Shown: positions 22,900-29,937 of the stretch, in pieces
Layout of the letters: each line of letters begins with the position of its first letter
Position numbering within the stretch: the stretch's first letter is position 1
Assembly: GCA_030653405.1 (NCBI GenBank)
Contig: JAURZO010000055.1
Coordinates: 1-29,937, forward strand
Source: Zwartia sp.
GTDB taxonomy: Bacteria; Pseudomonadota; Gammaproteobacteria; Burkholderiales; Burkholderiaceae_B
Length of the DNA: 29,937 nucleotides
Direction of reading: 5' to 3'
The notes under the pieces: model-generated
Seen by the model: only the letters and a program-made list of their open reading frames with translations
Told to the model about the DNA's origin: nothing
The model's database searches: none
Made by a program: the position numbers and the translations under genes

Positions 22900-24999
22900 A
22901 TGGTATCGCCTGGCAGCGCGGGAGAGGCCGCGATGGTGGTTGGCTTGCCGCATCAACGCAACTCACCTTATCCATTAAGCAAAGACAGCGACATTCTTCC
23001 AATCACAGTCCTTGATTGGCTGGGCAAAATATCTGGGATGTTGTCTGGTGTATGCCTATTGTCCATGGCTCTGATCATGTCTTATGAGATCGGGGCAAGA
23101 TATCTCTTTAACGCGCCAACTGCCTGGGCAACTGAAATTTCCGCCTATCTTTTGGTTGCTGTTGTATTTTTTGGCCTTGCTGCCGCACAACAAAATAATA
23201 GCCATGTTCAAGTAGAAATCTGGATTGATAGACTCTCAAAAAATGGCCGAATCACAGCGGAACTTGTCTCTCAGTGGATCGGCCTTCTATTCATTTCGGT
23301 GACAGCATGGCAAATGGCGAGCTTTAACTTCCGAGAATATGTCAATGGCACCCGAGACTGGGGACTTTTATCCACACCTCAATGGATACCTGAGCTACCT
23401 GTATCACTTGGTTTGAGCATTTTTGTCGCATCCGTGCTTGTTGATTTATACAGGTTGAAACCACCTCAACGTGCTTGGCGACAGTGGGGAGTCCCGCTAC
23501 TGCTGATCATATTGATCGGAACGCTTTGTAATCTCGGCCCCCAAAATGTCTCATTTTTAGGCAGTCGCTTCGATTGGGGCACCCTACTGATTCTGAGTTT
23601 CATTCTGTTCGCAGCTCTATGCTGGAGTGGCGTACGAATCATGCTAATCGTGAGCGTAGCCGTCATTTCCCTCTCAGCAGTATTTTGGTTAACCCGAGGT
23701 CAATCGCTGGCTCTAGTCGGTAGTTTGTTAGTCGTGTCACTTCTAGGGATGCTACTCATTGGTACCCGTATCGCCAATGCGCTAGGCGTAATTGGTTTAA
23801 TGGGTGTTTACTTCCTGCTCTCACGCACACAACTTTCACTTCTCGCCGAACGCTCTTGGAGCAGCACCAATACTTTTACGCTGACTGCCGTGCCAATGTT
23901 CATCTTGATGGGTGGACTCATGCTGCGCAGCGGGATCGTCTCTGGCATGTTTGACTCTTTGGTTAGATGGTTTGGACGCACACCCGGAGGACTCGCGCAT
24001 GCAAGTGCAGGAGCCTCAGCGATATTTGCTGCAGTATCAGGCTCGAGCCTCGCTACAGCCGCAACACTCGGTAAAGTTGCCTGCCCAGAAATGACGCAGC
24101 GTGGCTACAGCACTCATCTGACTTACGGAGTGACCGGCGCAGGCGCAACGCTCGGCATCTTGATCCCCCCAAGCATTCCGTTGATCATATATGGCACTAC
24201 AGTAGGTGCTTCTGTCACCCACTTATTCCTTGCTGGAATGATTCCCGGCATATTGCTGATGCTGCTCTTTATGCTGACTGCGCTCGTTTGGGCGCTGATT
24301 TATCCCAACGCCGCACCCAAAGCGCGCGCCTACTCCATGTCCGAGAAGTTCCGCGGTTCAGTAGGTATGATCCCCTTTATCGTCACGATTACCTGCGTAC
24401 TCGGTTCAATGTATGCGGGAATCGCAACCCCCACTGAAGCCGCTGCAATTGGTGCCCTGATTGCTCTGCTGATGTGTGTCGTTCGAAAACAGATCGATCT
24501 ACAAAGCATCGTTCAAATCACCCTTGAGACCAGTCGTGTCACTGCGATGCTGCTTTTCATTGTCGTTGGGGCTGCGATTTTCAGCTGGATTTTCGATATT
24601 TTACGTATCCCAAGAGAGCTTGTCGCACTGATCAACGGCGCAAATATGGAGCCTTGGGTCATCATGGGCTCCATGATTTTGGCATATCTGATTTTAGGCA
24701 TGTTTGTCGAGTCAATTGCCATGATGTTAATGACAATCCCAGTGACATTTCCTATCGCAATCGCGATGGGGCTTGATCCCATATGGTTTGGAATTTTTCT
24801 AGTCCTCGTCATCGAAATTGGTCTCATCACTCCACCGCTCGGGATGGTGCTATTTGTTTTGCACAGTATGGATGAGCGGGTCAGCTTCACCGATATTGTG
24901 ATTGGAATTCTTCCGTTCGTTGCTGTAATGATTATTTTTATTATCTTGCTATATCTCATGCCAGATATCGTATTGTGGCTGCCAAGACAGTTCAGCTAG
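22900..24999 (+). CDS. Fused TRAP transporter permease (DctQ-DctM)
   Basis: From the ATG at 22900 the protein has 699 residues; GAGAGGA just upstream supports this start over the GTG at 22885. The first part (about 35-190) is the small DctQ subunit with four membrane segments and the typical RYLFNAPTAWATEIS block. After a hydrophobic linker of several segments (about 195-300), the large DctM subunit runs to the C-terminus. Its hallmarks are AVPMFILMGGLMLRSG, SGSSLATAATLGKVACPEM, GILIPPSIPLIIYG and LITPPLGMVLFVL. It imports an organic acid with sodium or protons, using a DctP-type binding protein. The partner dctP is divergent next door, and a Bug-type gene follows 51 bases downstream. Confidence 0.95.
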   Translation: MVSPGSAGEAAMVVGLPHQRNSPYPLSKDSDILPITVLDWLGKISGMLSGVCLLSMALIMSYEIGARYLFNAPTAWATEISAYLLVAVVFFGLAAAQQNNSHVQVEIWIDRLSKNGRITAELVSQWIGLLFISVTAWQMASFNFREYVNGTRDWGLLSTPQWIPELPVSLGLSIFVASVLVDLYRLKPPQRAWRQWGVPLLLIILIGTLCNLGPQNVSFLGSRFDWGTLLILSFILFAALCWSGVRIMLIVSVAVISLSAVFWLTRGQSLALVGSLLVVSLLGMLLIGTRIANALGVIGLMGVYFLLSRTQLSLLAERSWSSTNTFTLTAVPMFILMGGLMLRSGIVSGMFDSLVRWFGRTPGGLAHASAGASAIFAAVSGSSLATAATLGKVACPEMTQRGYSTHLTYGVTGAGATLGILIPPSIPLIIYGTTVGASVTHLFLAGMIPGILLMLLFMLTALVWALIYPNAAPKARAYSMSEKFRGSVGMIPFIVTITCVLGSMYAGIATPTEAAAIGALIALLMCVVRKQIDLQSIVQITLETSRVTAMLLFIVVGAAIFSWIFDILRIPRELVALINGANMEPWVIMGSMILAYLILGMFVESIAMMLMTIPVTFPIAIAMGLDPIWFGIFLVLVIEIGLITPPLGMVLFVLHSMDERVSFTDIVIGILPFVAVMIIFIILLYLMPDIVLWLPRQFS

Positions 25000-25050
25000 C
25001 ATTCAAAACCGATCATCATTTAATACTAATAAAGAAACAAAGGAGCCAAT

Positions 25051-26028
25051 ATGCGCAAATTACTTTCTATTAAAAAGACCCTACTCGTTTCCTCGATGGT
25101 TTCACTGATGGGTCTTTACTCCGCGGCAGCAAGCGCCGAATACCCTGACAGGCGCATCCGACTCGTCGTTCCATTTGCACCAGGCGGAGGCGTCGACGCG
25201 TTAGCCAGACCGCTCGCCAAGGAGATGTCTGACATTCTGAAACAAGCTGTCTACATTGAAAACAAGGCGAGTGCGACGGGTCAAACGGGTGCAATCGAAG
25301 TTGCAAAAGCTAAACCCGATGGCTATACATTGCTGATCAGTTCTGCTGCTTTCGGCACAACCCCGATCTTTTACCCATCTGTACCTTACAGCCCCACCAA
25401 AGACTTCAGCATTGTGTCTGTGCTTGCAGCAAGCCCACAGATATTAGTGACAAGTAAAAAATTTCCTGCCAAATCAGTCAAAGAATTAATCGAAATGGCC
25501 AAAAGCGGTAAACAGGTGAATTTCGCCTTAACTGGTGTTTCTGGCATGCAAGCGCTAGCCGCAGCTCTGCTTGAATCACAGGCAGGAATCAAGTTTACAA
25601 AAATTCCTTATAAAGGCGCCGGCGCTGCCCTGCCCGACTTGATCGGTGGCACGGTCGACATCATGTTCGACAATCCAGGTTCCTCTTTGCCGAACGTGAC
25701 TGGCGGACGCCTCGATCTTTTAGCTACAACAAGTCTGGAGCGTATGCCTGCTCTGAAATCGACAGAAACTGTTTCAGAAACACTCAAAGGATTCGAAGCT
25801 CTGAACTGGTTTGTCCTAGCTGCTCCAGCCGGCACCCCCAAAGACGTGTTGGACAAAATTAATGCCGCTGCGACGCAAGCCATTAAGAGCGATGCACTCA
25901 AGCCTTTCATCGACTCGAATGGGATCATCATCATTGCAGACAAACCAGAACAGGCTCAAGCTTTTATCAACAGTGATGTTGAAAAATGGAGCAAACTCGT
26001 TAAGCAACAAGGGTTGCAATTAGAGTAA
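25051..26028 (+). CDS. Bug/TctC-family periplasmic solute-binding protein
   Basis: The 325-residue protein has a signal peptide cut after residue 29 (SAAASA). The mature start EYPDRRIRLVVPFAPGGGVD is the Bug hallmark, followed by KPDGYTLLISS, AGIKFTKIPYKGAGAALPDLIGGTVD and other family blocks. Bug proteins bind carboxylates such as tricarboxylates or aromatic acids, usually for a TctAB permease or for signalling. No tctA or tctB gene is present; instead the fused TRAP permease lies directly upstream. AAAGGAG precedes the ATG at a good distance. It may be an orphan binding protein, a family greatly expanded in Burkholderiales. Ligand unknown. Confidence 0.94.
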   Translation: MRKLLSIKKTLLVSSMVSLMGLYSAAASAEYPDRRIRLVVPFAPGGGVDALARPLAKEMSDILKQAVYIENKASATGQTGAIEVAKAKPDGYTLLISSAAFGTTPIFYPSVPYSPTKDFSIVSVLAASPQILVTSKKFPAKSVKELIEMAKSGKQVNFALTGVSGMQALAAALLESQAGIKFTKIPYKGAGAALPDLIGGTVDIMFDNPGSSLPNVTGGRLDLLATTSLERMPALKSTETVSETLKGFEALNWFVLAAPAGTPKDVLDKINAAATQAIKSDALKPFIDSNGIIIIADKPEQAQAFINSDVEKWSKLVKQQGLQLE

Positions 26029-26059
26029 CTGACAAGCTCCCTAATTACCACTAATCGAT

Positions 26060-26113
26060 CGTTAAGAGTTTTGATCACGAAAATTCAAAACTCTCAACGA
26101 TTTCATTTATTTA
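26060..26113 (+). terminator. Strong Rho-independent terminator after the Bug gene
   Basis: The arms CGTTaAGAGTTTTGA (26060-26074) and TCAAAACTCTcAACG (26085-26099) form a 14-pair stem with one mismatch and a 10-base loop, followed by ATTTCATTTATTTA. The T-rich tail is on the plus strand, so it ends the TRAP/Bug message and keeps it from running into the convergent outer-membrane gene. Confidence 0.85.
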
Positions 26114-26937
26114 GGAAACAAGAAAGTAATACTCGCACGTGCACCCCAGCCTGACGCACCTCCGGGGACACTGCTCAAGTAATAGCGAGCACCCACGGAA
26201 AGGGATACTGGCGTCTCCCCAAATTTCACAAGTTTAGACACCGTCGCATTCATCGGGTTCTGAGCACGCCTGGCATCCCAGTTGAATGTTGATTGCGTAT
26301 TGAGAGAGTATGTCCAGGCATTCTTTGTGACGTATGAAATAAAGGGCTGATAAAAGAGATTGTTGGCAGTGCCATATGTCGCATCACCACCAGCACTCCA
26401 AGTGTTGTATGTCAGCACCCCGACCGTCCAAGGCGCTTTCATTAACAAACCGACAGCACTCAAACCAACGCCTGTTTGAGCTGTACCAAAATTGTTACCA
26501 GAAAGAGACGGCGTACTGATGATAGGACCGACACCCCAAATGAAGTTACCTGTATTGTTCGGCGAGAGAAAGGTCTCCAACAAAACCGGACCTGCTCCCG
26601 TTCCGCTGAATCCATTGATATCGGTTGCGGACTGGAGTGTCACAATGGGACGAACGATATAGTTCCAGTCTCGGTTGAGCTTGATTGGGATAACCGGTTG
26701 TACAACGAGCGTGTTGGAAGTTCCTTTTTTATCGATGCCAATATTGGCATCGTAGTTATATTGAAAAGGCACCGAGATCAAATCAGCGACCGGGTTCGTC
26801 AGCTTTGAAGCTAATTCCGATGTGTCACTTTTCGCGGGTTGCGCGAACGCTGTCACAGCACATAGGCTGGTGGTAAGGCCTGCAATTAAAAGACAGGAAA
26901 ATTTATGATTAGGATTCGTTGACTGCTTGATTGCCAT
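26107..26937 (-). CDS. Probable outer-membrane beta-barrel protein
   Basis: From the ATG at 26937 the protein has 276 residues; AAGGA lies 10 bases upstream, while it is only one base from the other ATG at 26946. A signal peptide ends near residue 32 (VTAFA). The mature part begins ELASKLTNPVADLISVPFQYNY, which resembles a family of proteobacterial outer-membrane proteins often labelled transporter or neuromedin U-like. It then alternates polar and hydrophobic residues with many Gly, Asn and aromatic residues and ends in a strand ASITFLFPK. This suggests a barrel, perhaps a channel for the substrate of the neighbouring transporters. That link is inference; the family function is not established. 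Confidence 0.75.
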   Translation of the reverse strand: MAIKQSTNPNHKFSCLLIAGLTTSLCAVTAFAQPAKSDTSELASKLTNPVADLISVPFQYNYDANIGIDKKGTSNTLVVQPVIPIKLNRDWNYIVRPIVTLQSATDINGFSGTGAGPVLLETFLSPNNTGNFIWGVGPIISTPSLSGNNFGTAQTGVGLSAVGLLMKAPWTVGVLTYNTWSAGGDATYGTANNLFYQPFISYVTKNAWTYSLNTQSTFNWDARRAQNPMNATVSKLVKFGETPVSLSVGARYYLSSVPGGASGWGARASITFLFPK

Positions 26938-27288
26938 GGCCTTCATTTCCTTTAAAAAATCTAATGTACAGTCAGCTGAGAAATTTGTAATTCCTCGAGC
27001 GCCGCCCGAGGAAAATAATCATTGCGATTTTACGTTCATATCCCTCAAATATGAACAAACGACCTATTTAATAATTGAAGCCAACTTTTACGATGAAACA
27101 CCTTACAAATTTAGAGACCGAACATTCGGCTGATGTCACCGTTTTGCACAAGCTAAGGTCGAACGCCACTTCTCACAAAGGGGATAGTCACTAATTCAAG
27201 TGTGCACCCTATTCAATCTTTACCTTCCGTGTTAAAAATCATCAACAAATTGAAAATAAAACCTACAAACAAGGTGAAGGCGAGACAA
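26938..27288. other. 351-base divergent intergenic region with a short GC-rich inverted repeat
   Basis: This AT-rich gap separates the outer-membrane gene (minus) from the MetE-like gene (plus) and should contain both promoters. TTCCTCG (26991-26997) and CGAGGAA (27007-27013) are perfect 7-base arms with a 9-base loop; no T-run follows on either strand, so it is more likely a protein site or leader structure than a terminator. Short open frames crossing the gap show no family features. No convincing promoter pair was found. Confidence 0.4.
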
Positions 27289-28320
27289 ATGCTATTTCCA
27301 ACAACCATCGTTGGCAGTTATCCACAACCTGATTGGCTTATCGACAGAGAAAAACTCTCTTCCCGCTTCCCGCCAAGAGTGCGGGCCAAGGAATTATGGC
27401 GAATTCCCGAGGCATATCTCAAGGAAGCGATGGAGGATGCAACATTAGTCGCCATTCGCGCACAAGAGCGTGCGGGGCTTGACATCATCACTGACGGCGA
27501 AATCCGACGCGAGAGCTATTCAAATAGGATCGCAACGGCACTTGAAGGGGTTGATATTGATAATCCGGGTGTTGCGTTAGACAGATCCGGACATCCCAAT
27601 CCAGTTCCCAGAATTGTTGGCAAGATTCGCAGGACTCAACCCATTGAGCTTGAGGATCTATTGTTTTTAAAGAAAAACACAGATCGTAAAGTCAAGATCA
27701 CTGTGCCAGGCCCTTTCACCATGCTTCAACAAGCACAAAATGATTTCTATGCCTCGGAACAAGAAGCTGCGATGGACTACGCCATTGCGCTAAACGAGGA
27801 AATCAAGGAGTTATTTGCCAACGGCGCTGATGTTGTTCAGATCGATGAACCCTACATGCAAGCGCGTCCAGAAAAAGCGCGGCAATACGGCGTGCAAGCC
27901 TTGAATCGCGCTCTCGAAGGCGTGACTGGCACGACCGCAGTGCATATCTGCTTTGGCTATGCAGCGATCATTCACGAGAGACCAACGGGCTATAACTTTT
28001 TACCCGAACTATCCCAATGCGGTTGCGGTCAAATCTCAATCGAAACAGCACAGTCAAACCTCGACTGTTCAGTCCTCGCTTCGCTTGGTAACAAACAAAT
28101 TATGGTCGGTTGCCTGGATTTGAGCGACTTAAAAATTGAGACCCCCGATGTAATTGTGTCTCGAATTAAAAAGGCATTGCAGTTCATTGCACCTGAGCAA
28201 GTTATTTTGGCACCAGACTGCGGCATGAAGTATCTCCCGCGCGAAGTTGCTGATGCAAAACTAGTCGCGATGGTCAGAGCTGCTGAGATGCTGCGCGCTG
28301 AATACGCAGCAACGCACTAA
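27289..28320 (+). CDS. MetE-like zinc methyltransferase (cobalamin-independent methionine synthase C-terminal family)
   Basis: From the ATG at 27289 the protein has 343 residues, the size of stand-alone MetE C-terminal-type proteins rather than the 750-residue MetE. It begins FPTTIVGSYPQPDWL and has TDGEIRRESY, VPGPFTML and QIDEPYMQ. The zinc ligands match E. coli MetE: His219 and Cys221 in VHICFG, Glu252 in SIETAQ and Cys311 in APDCGMKY; Asp186 in IDEP is the substrate-binding Asp. It should activate a thiol with zinc and transfer a methyl or alkyl group. Methionine synthesis is one option; epoxyalkane:CoM transferase-like or other dealkylation roles are others. The upstream in-frame start at 27202 adds 29 residues with no family match. 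Confidence 0.88.
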   Translation: MLFPTTIVGSYPQPDWLIDREKLSSRFPPRVRAKELWRIPEAYLKEAMEDATLVAIRAQERAGLDIITDGEIRRESYSNRIATALEGVDIDNPGVALDRSGHPNPVPRIVGKIRRTQPIELEDLLFLKKNTDRKVKITVPGPFTMLQQAQNDFYASEQEAAMDYAIALNEEIKELFANGADVVQIDEPYMQARPEKARQYGVQALNRALEGVTGTTAVHICFGYAAIIHERPTGYNFLPELSQCGCGQISIETAQSNLDCSVLASLGNKQIMVGCLDLSDLKIETPDVIVSRIKKALQFIAPEQVILAPDCGMKYLPREVADAKLVAMVRAAEMLRAEYAATH

Positions 28321-28345
28321 GAAAAATACCTACTCTCTTAGTGCG
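28313..28345. terminator. Bidirectional hairpin between convergent genes
   Basis: CGCACTAAGA (28313-28322) and TCTTAGTGCG (28336-28345) are perfect 10-base arms with a 13-base loop. The left arm contains the TAA stop of the MetE-like gene and the right arm lies 13 bases from the end of the convergent SGNH gene. ATTTCC follows on the plus strand, so the T-tail is weak; termination in both directions is likely but not certain. Confidence 0.65.
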
Positions 28346-28357
28346 ATTTCCGCGCGT

Positions 28358-29158
28358 CTACCGACCGTAAAATTGCTTGACCGTATCCCACGCGACCTGT
28401 TGCAACAGTAGTCTTGTTTTTGGATCGACTTCTCCAAATGCATCGAAAGTATTACCGACAGGGGAGCGGCCATATAGCGCTGCATAGACCGTGGCTGCGG
28501 CCAAGTATGTGCCATCGCGAGATGGGTGACTACCATCGTAGGATTTATGAAGCTTCAGTGCAGGATCGCGCTTGTACGCCTCCGCAAATGCAAGCCCAAC
28601 AGGGATCACCAACGCATTCAGCTCATTTCCCAGCTTGACGTAATAGTCGCGATTTTTCTGCACATTTTCAGGTGCAGCCTGCTTGTGGGGCGCAACGTAC
28701 GAATGGGGCATATAAAGAGCGACTTTCCCACCTCGTTCGGCAATCAGCGTTGCGGCTTGCTGAGCTGCCTTAGCATGAGTTTCACCCTGCTTTTCATTGA
28801 TCGCAGCCGCACTATGTCCTTGCAAAATCACCAATTCAAAAGGCTCTTTCACACCGATTTGACCGGGCTTTGTCAACCAGTCAATGTTGTGATGGTCCAG
28901 GCTTGAGCCACCAATCGTCGCCGACTTATATTGCAATGATTTAGAAACATCAGGATTGTCAGCGATAACAATATTTCGTAAAACGTTATGTAGGCTGTCG
29001 CCATAATACAAATAACTATTTCCGATCATCAGCAAACGCTTGGGCGTATCCACTTGGGGAGTTTTGACCGTAGGCTCCAACGCCCAAACGACCGAAGTCA
29101 CAGTGAGTGCGCAGAAAAAGGCGAGACCCTTTTGTATAAATGTAGTGTTAATTTTCAT
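28358..29158 (-). CDS. Secreted SGNH/GDSL-type hydrolase
   Basis: The 266-residue protein has a signal peptide ending near residue 26 (TSVVWA). The SGNH fold is shown by block I LLMIGNSYLYYGD with the nucleophile Ser48, a block II-like ATIGGSSLDHH, block III ILQGHS, and block V SYDGSHPSRDG with Asp208 and His211. In block III the usual Gly-x-Asn-Asp is replaced by Gly-His-Ser, as in some DUF4886-like relatives. It is probably a periplasmic or secreted esterase acting on lipids, acyl groups or sugar esters; the substrate is unknown. It is convergent with the MetE-like gene and seems to be a single-gene unit. Confidence 0.82.
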   Translation of the reverse strand: MKINTTFIQKGLAFFCALTVTSVVWALEPTVKTPQVDTPKRLLMIGNSYLYYGDSLHNVLRNIVIADNPDVSKSLQYKSATIGGSSLDHHNIDWLTKPGQIGVKEPFELVILQGHSAAAINEKQGETHAKAAQQAATLIAERGGKVALYMPHSYVAPHKQAAPENVQKNRDYYVKLGNELNALVIPVGLAFAEAYKRDPALKLHKSYDGSHPSRDGTYLAAATVYAALYGRSPVGNTFDAFGEVDPKTRLLLQQVAWDTVKQFYGR

Positions 29159-29240
29159 TATTTATCTCCATTGAACACGCACAGCTTAGCGTAGATGAGG
29201 AACTTGGTTAGAATAAATAAACACTATTGGGATTAAAACA

Positions 29241-29507
29241 ATGACGCGTCACCACAAGAATGAATCTGACGATGCAAGAACATTGAGCAAGAAAAGTGGT
29301 GTTTCTATCCCAGCTCTTGCAATTGGTGCAGTCGCGCTTGGTGCGTTAGCCATCGGCGCCTTGGCGATTGGCAGACTCGCAATCGGCAAAGCCTCGATAC
29401 GCAGACTTGAGATCGATCAACTGGTCGTTCGTAACTTAACAATCCTCAACGATTCTCAAGAAGATCACACGCCATTGTCGACGCGTGATTCAGAATCTCA
29501 AAAATAA
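29241..29507 (+). CDS. Small protein with AIG-type pentapeptide repeats
   Basis: The 88-residue product has a charged N-terminus, a core of five-residue repeats (AIGAV, ALGAL, AIGAL, AIGRL, AIGKA, SIRRL, EIDQL, VVRNL; about residues 27-66) and a polar acidic tail. The first repeats are hydrophobic and glycine-rich and the later ones polar, with a regular branched or large aliphatic residue at the second and fifth positions. This is the pattern of a pentapeptide-repeat beta-helix, although the hydrophobic part could also lie in the membrane. Similar short repeats occur in poorly studied bacterial membrane proteins. No enzymatic motif is visible. The ribosome site (GGGAT) is weak. Function unknown. 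Confidence 0.7.
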   Translation: MTRHHKNESDDARTLSKKSGVSIPALAIGAVALGALAIGALAIGRLAIGKASIRRLEIDQLVVRNLTILNDSQEDHTPLSTRDSESQK

Positions 29508-29543
29508 TGCTGAGCGCTCACTCCATATAGCGCCTTCAGCCTC

Positions 29544-29577
29544 CATGATTAAACGAAGACTCAATCATGCTTATTTT
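29544..29577 (+). terminator. Hairpin with T-rich tail after the AIG-repeat gene
   Basis: CATGATT (29544-29550) and AATCATG (29563-29569) are perfect 7-base arms with a 12-base loop, followed by CTTATTTT. It lies 36 bases after the small gene and just before the end of the convergent VOC gene. Stem GC is low, so it may be a modest terminator. Confidence 0.5.
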
Positions 29578-29937
29578 GGCTCTCTAAACAAAGCACAGAT
29601 TTTATTGCCGACGGGATCACGTAGATAGGCGAGATACATCTTTCCACCAGGTCCTTCACGATAGCCGGGAGGATCTTCACAGGTCGTGCCGCCATTTGCA
29701 ACGCCGGCTGCATGAAAAGCATTGACCTGTTCAACCGACTGGGCAGCAAACCCGATCGTGCCGCCATTCGCAGGAGTGGCATCTTTGTTATCGATCGGCA
29801 ACGTAAAAGAAAAAATACCCGTCGGCGTTCTATAAAAATATCTAATGTCGCGATTGATCACGCCAGCTCCGATACCCAGGGCACCCAAGACTGAATCGTA
29901 GAATTTTCTTGACGCTTCCAGATTATTCGCGCCCACC
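29571..29937 (-). CDS. VOC-family (glyoxalase/dioxygenase-like) protein, N-terminus cut by the window edge
   Basis: At least 121 residues are visible, beginning within the typical opening VGANNLEASRKFYDSVLGALG of VOC proteins, so only a few N-terminal residues are missing beyond the right edge. It has the usual late block KMYLAYLRDPVGNKICALF, with metal-ligand-like positions less clear because the expected first His lies outside the window. VOC proteins include lactoylglutathione lyase relatives, antibiotic-binding proteins and dioxygenases; short single-domain members like this one are mostly of unknown substrate. It is convergent with the AIG-repeat gene. Confidence 0.85.
   Translation of the reverse strand, partial: VGANNLEASRKFYDSVLGALGIGAGVINRDIRYFYRTPTGIFSFTLPIDNKDATPANGGTIGFAAQSVEQVNAFHAAGVANGGTTCEDPPGYREGPGGKMYLAYLRDPVGNKICALFREPK

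Noticed and set aside
26927..27133. Short plus-strand open frame at the start of the divergent gap
   Set aside because: It begins inside the start of the outer-membrane gene, crosses the GC-rich hairpin, and has no ribosome site or family features.

Overview
The window looks like a chromosomal segment of a betaproteobacterium, probably Burkholderiales and possibly Alcaligenaceae-like. The clues are a Bug/TctC-type solute-binding protein, a fused TRAP permease, FCD-type GntR and LysR regulators, roughly 50% G+C and tight ATGA gene coupling. A light-driven proton pump with its own retinal pathway suggests an aquatic, sunlit habitat. These taxonomic and habitat statements are inferences from gene content. 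No rRNA, tRNA, CRISPR array or insertion sequence was seen.

Region 1 (1-6499) is a MoxR/von Willebrand factor A (VWA) module. A membrane-anchored HtrA-like protease without a PDZ domain, a MoxR AAA+ ATPase, a DUF58 protein and a membrane VWA protein follow one another on the plus strand. A SLC13-type anion symporter comes next. A second, paralogous VWA gene is transcribed divergently from the front of this operon and leads into a gene cut by the left edge.

Region 2 (6500-13894) is the main feature: a compact and apparently complete retinal photosystem. It contains a proton-pumping type-1 rhodopsin, crtE, crtI, crtB, crtY, blh and a LysR regulator, all on the plus strand. The rhodopsin has the DTE pump signature, a green-tuning Leu, the retinal Lys, and a Gly at the site that opens a carotenoid-antenna window in xanthorhodopsin. 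A hairpin with a short T-rich tail separates the rhodopsin from the crt genes. The crt genes are then chained by three 4-base ATGA overlaps. GGPP goes to phytoene, lycopene, beta-carotene and finally retinal.

Region 3 (13900-19349) holds housekeeping and accessory genes. These are an Old Yellow Enzyme and a zinc alcohol dehydrogenase in one minus-strand operon, a glycerophosphodiester phosphodiesterase, a GT-C membrane glycosyltransferase and a periplasmic thioredoxin-fold protein without CxxC.

Region 4 (19362-28320) resembles an uptake and catabolic island for an unknown organic acid. It has a beta-hydroxyacid dehydrogenase, a carboxymuconolactone decarboxylase-like protein, a FadR-type GntR regulator, a TRAP binding protein with a divergent fused TRAP permease, a lone Bug binding protein, an outer-membrane barrel-like protein and a MetE-like methyltransferase. 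Shared palindromes at the divergent promoters suggest common control. The window ends with an SGNH hydrolase, a small protein built of AIG repeats and a VOC-domain protein cut by the right edge.
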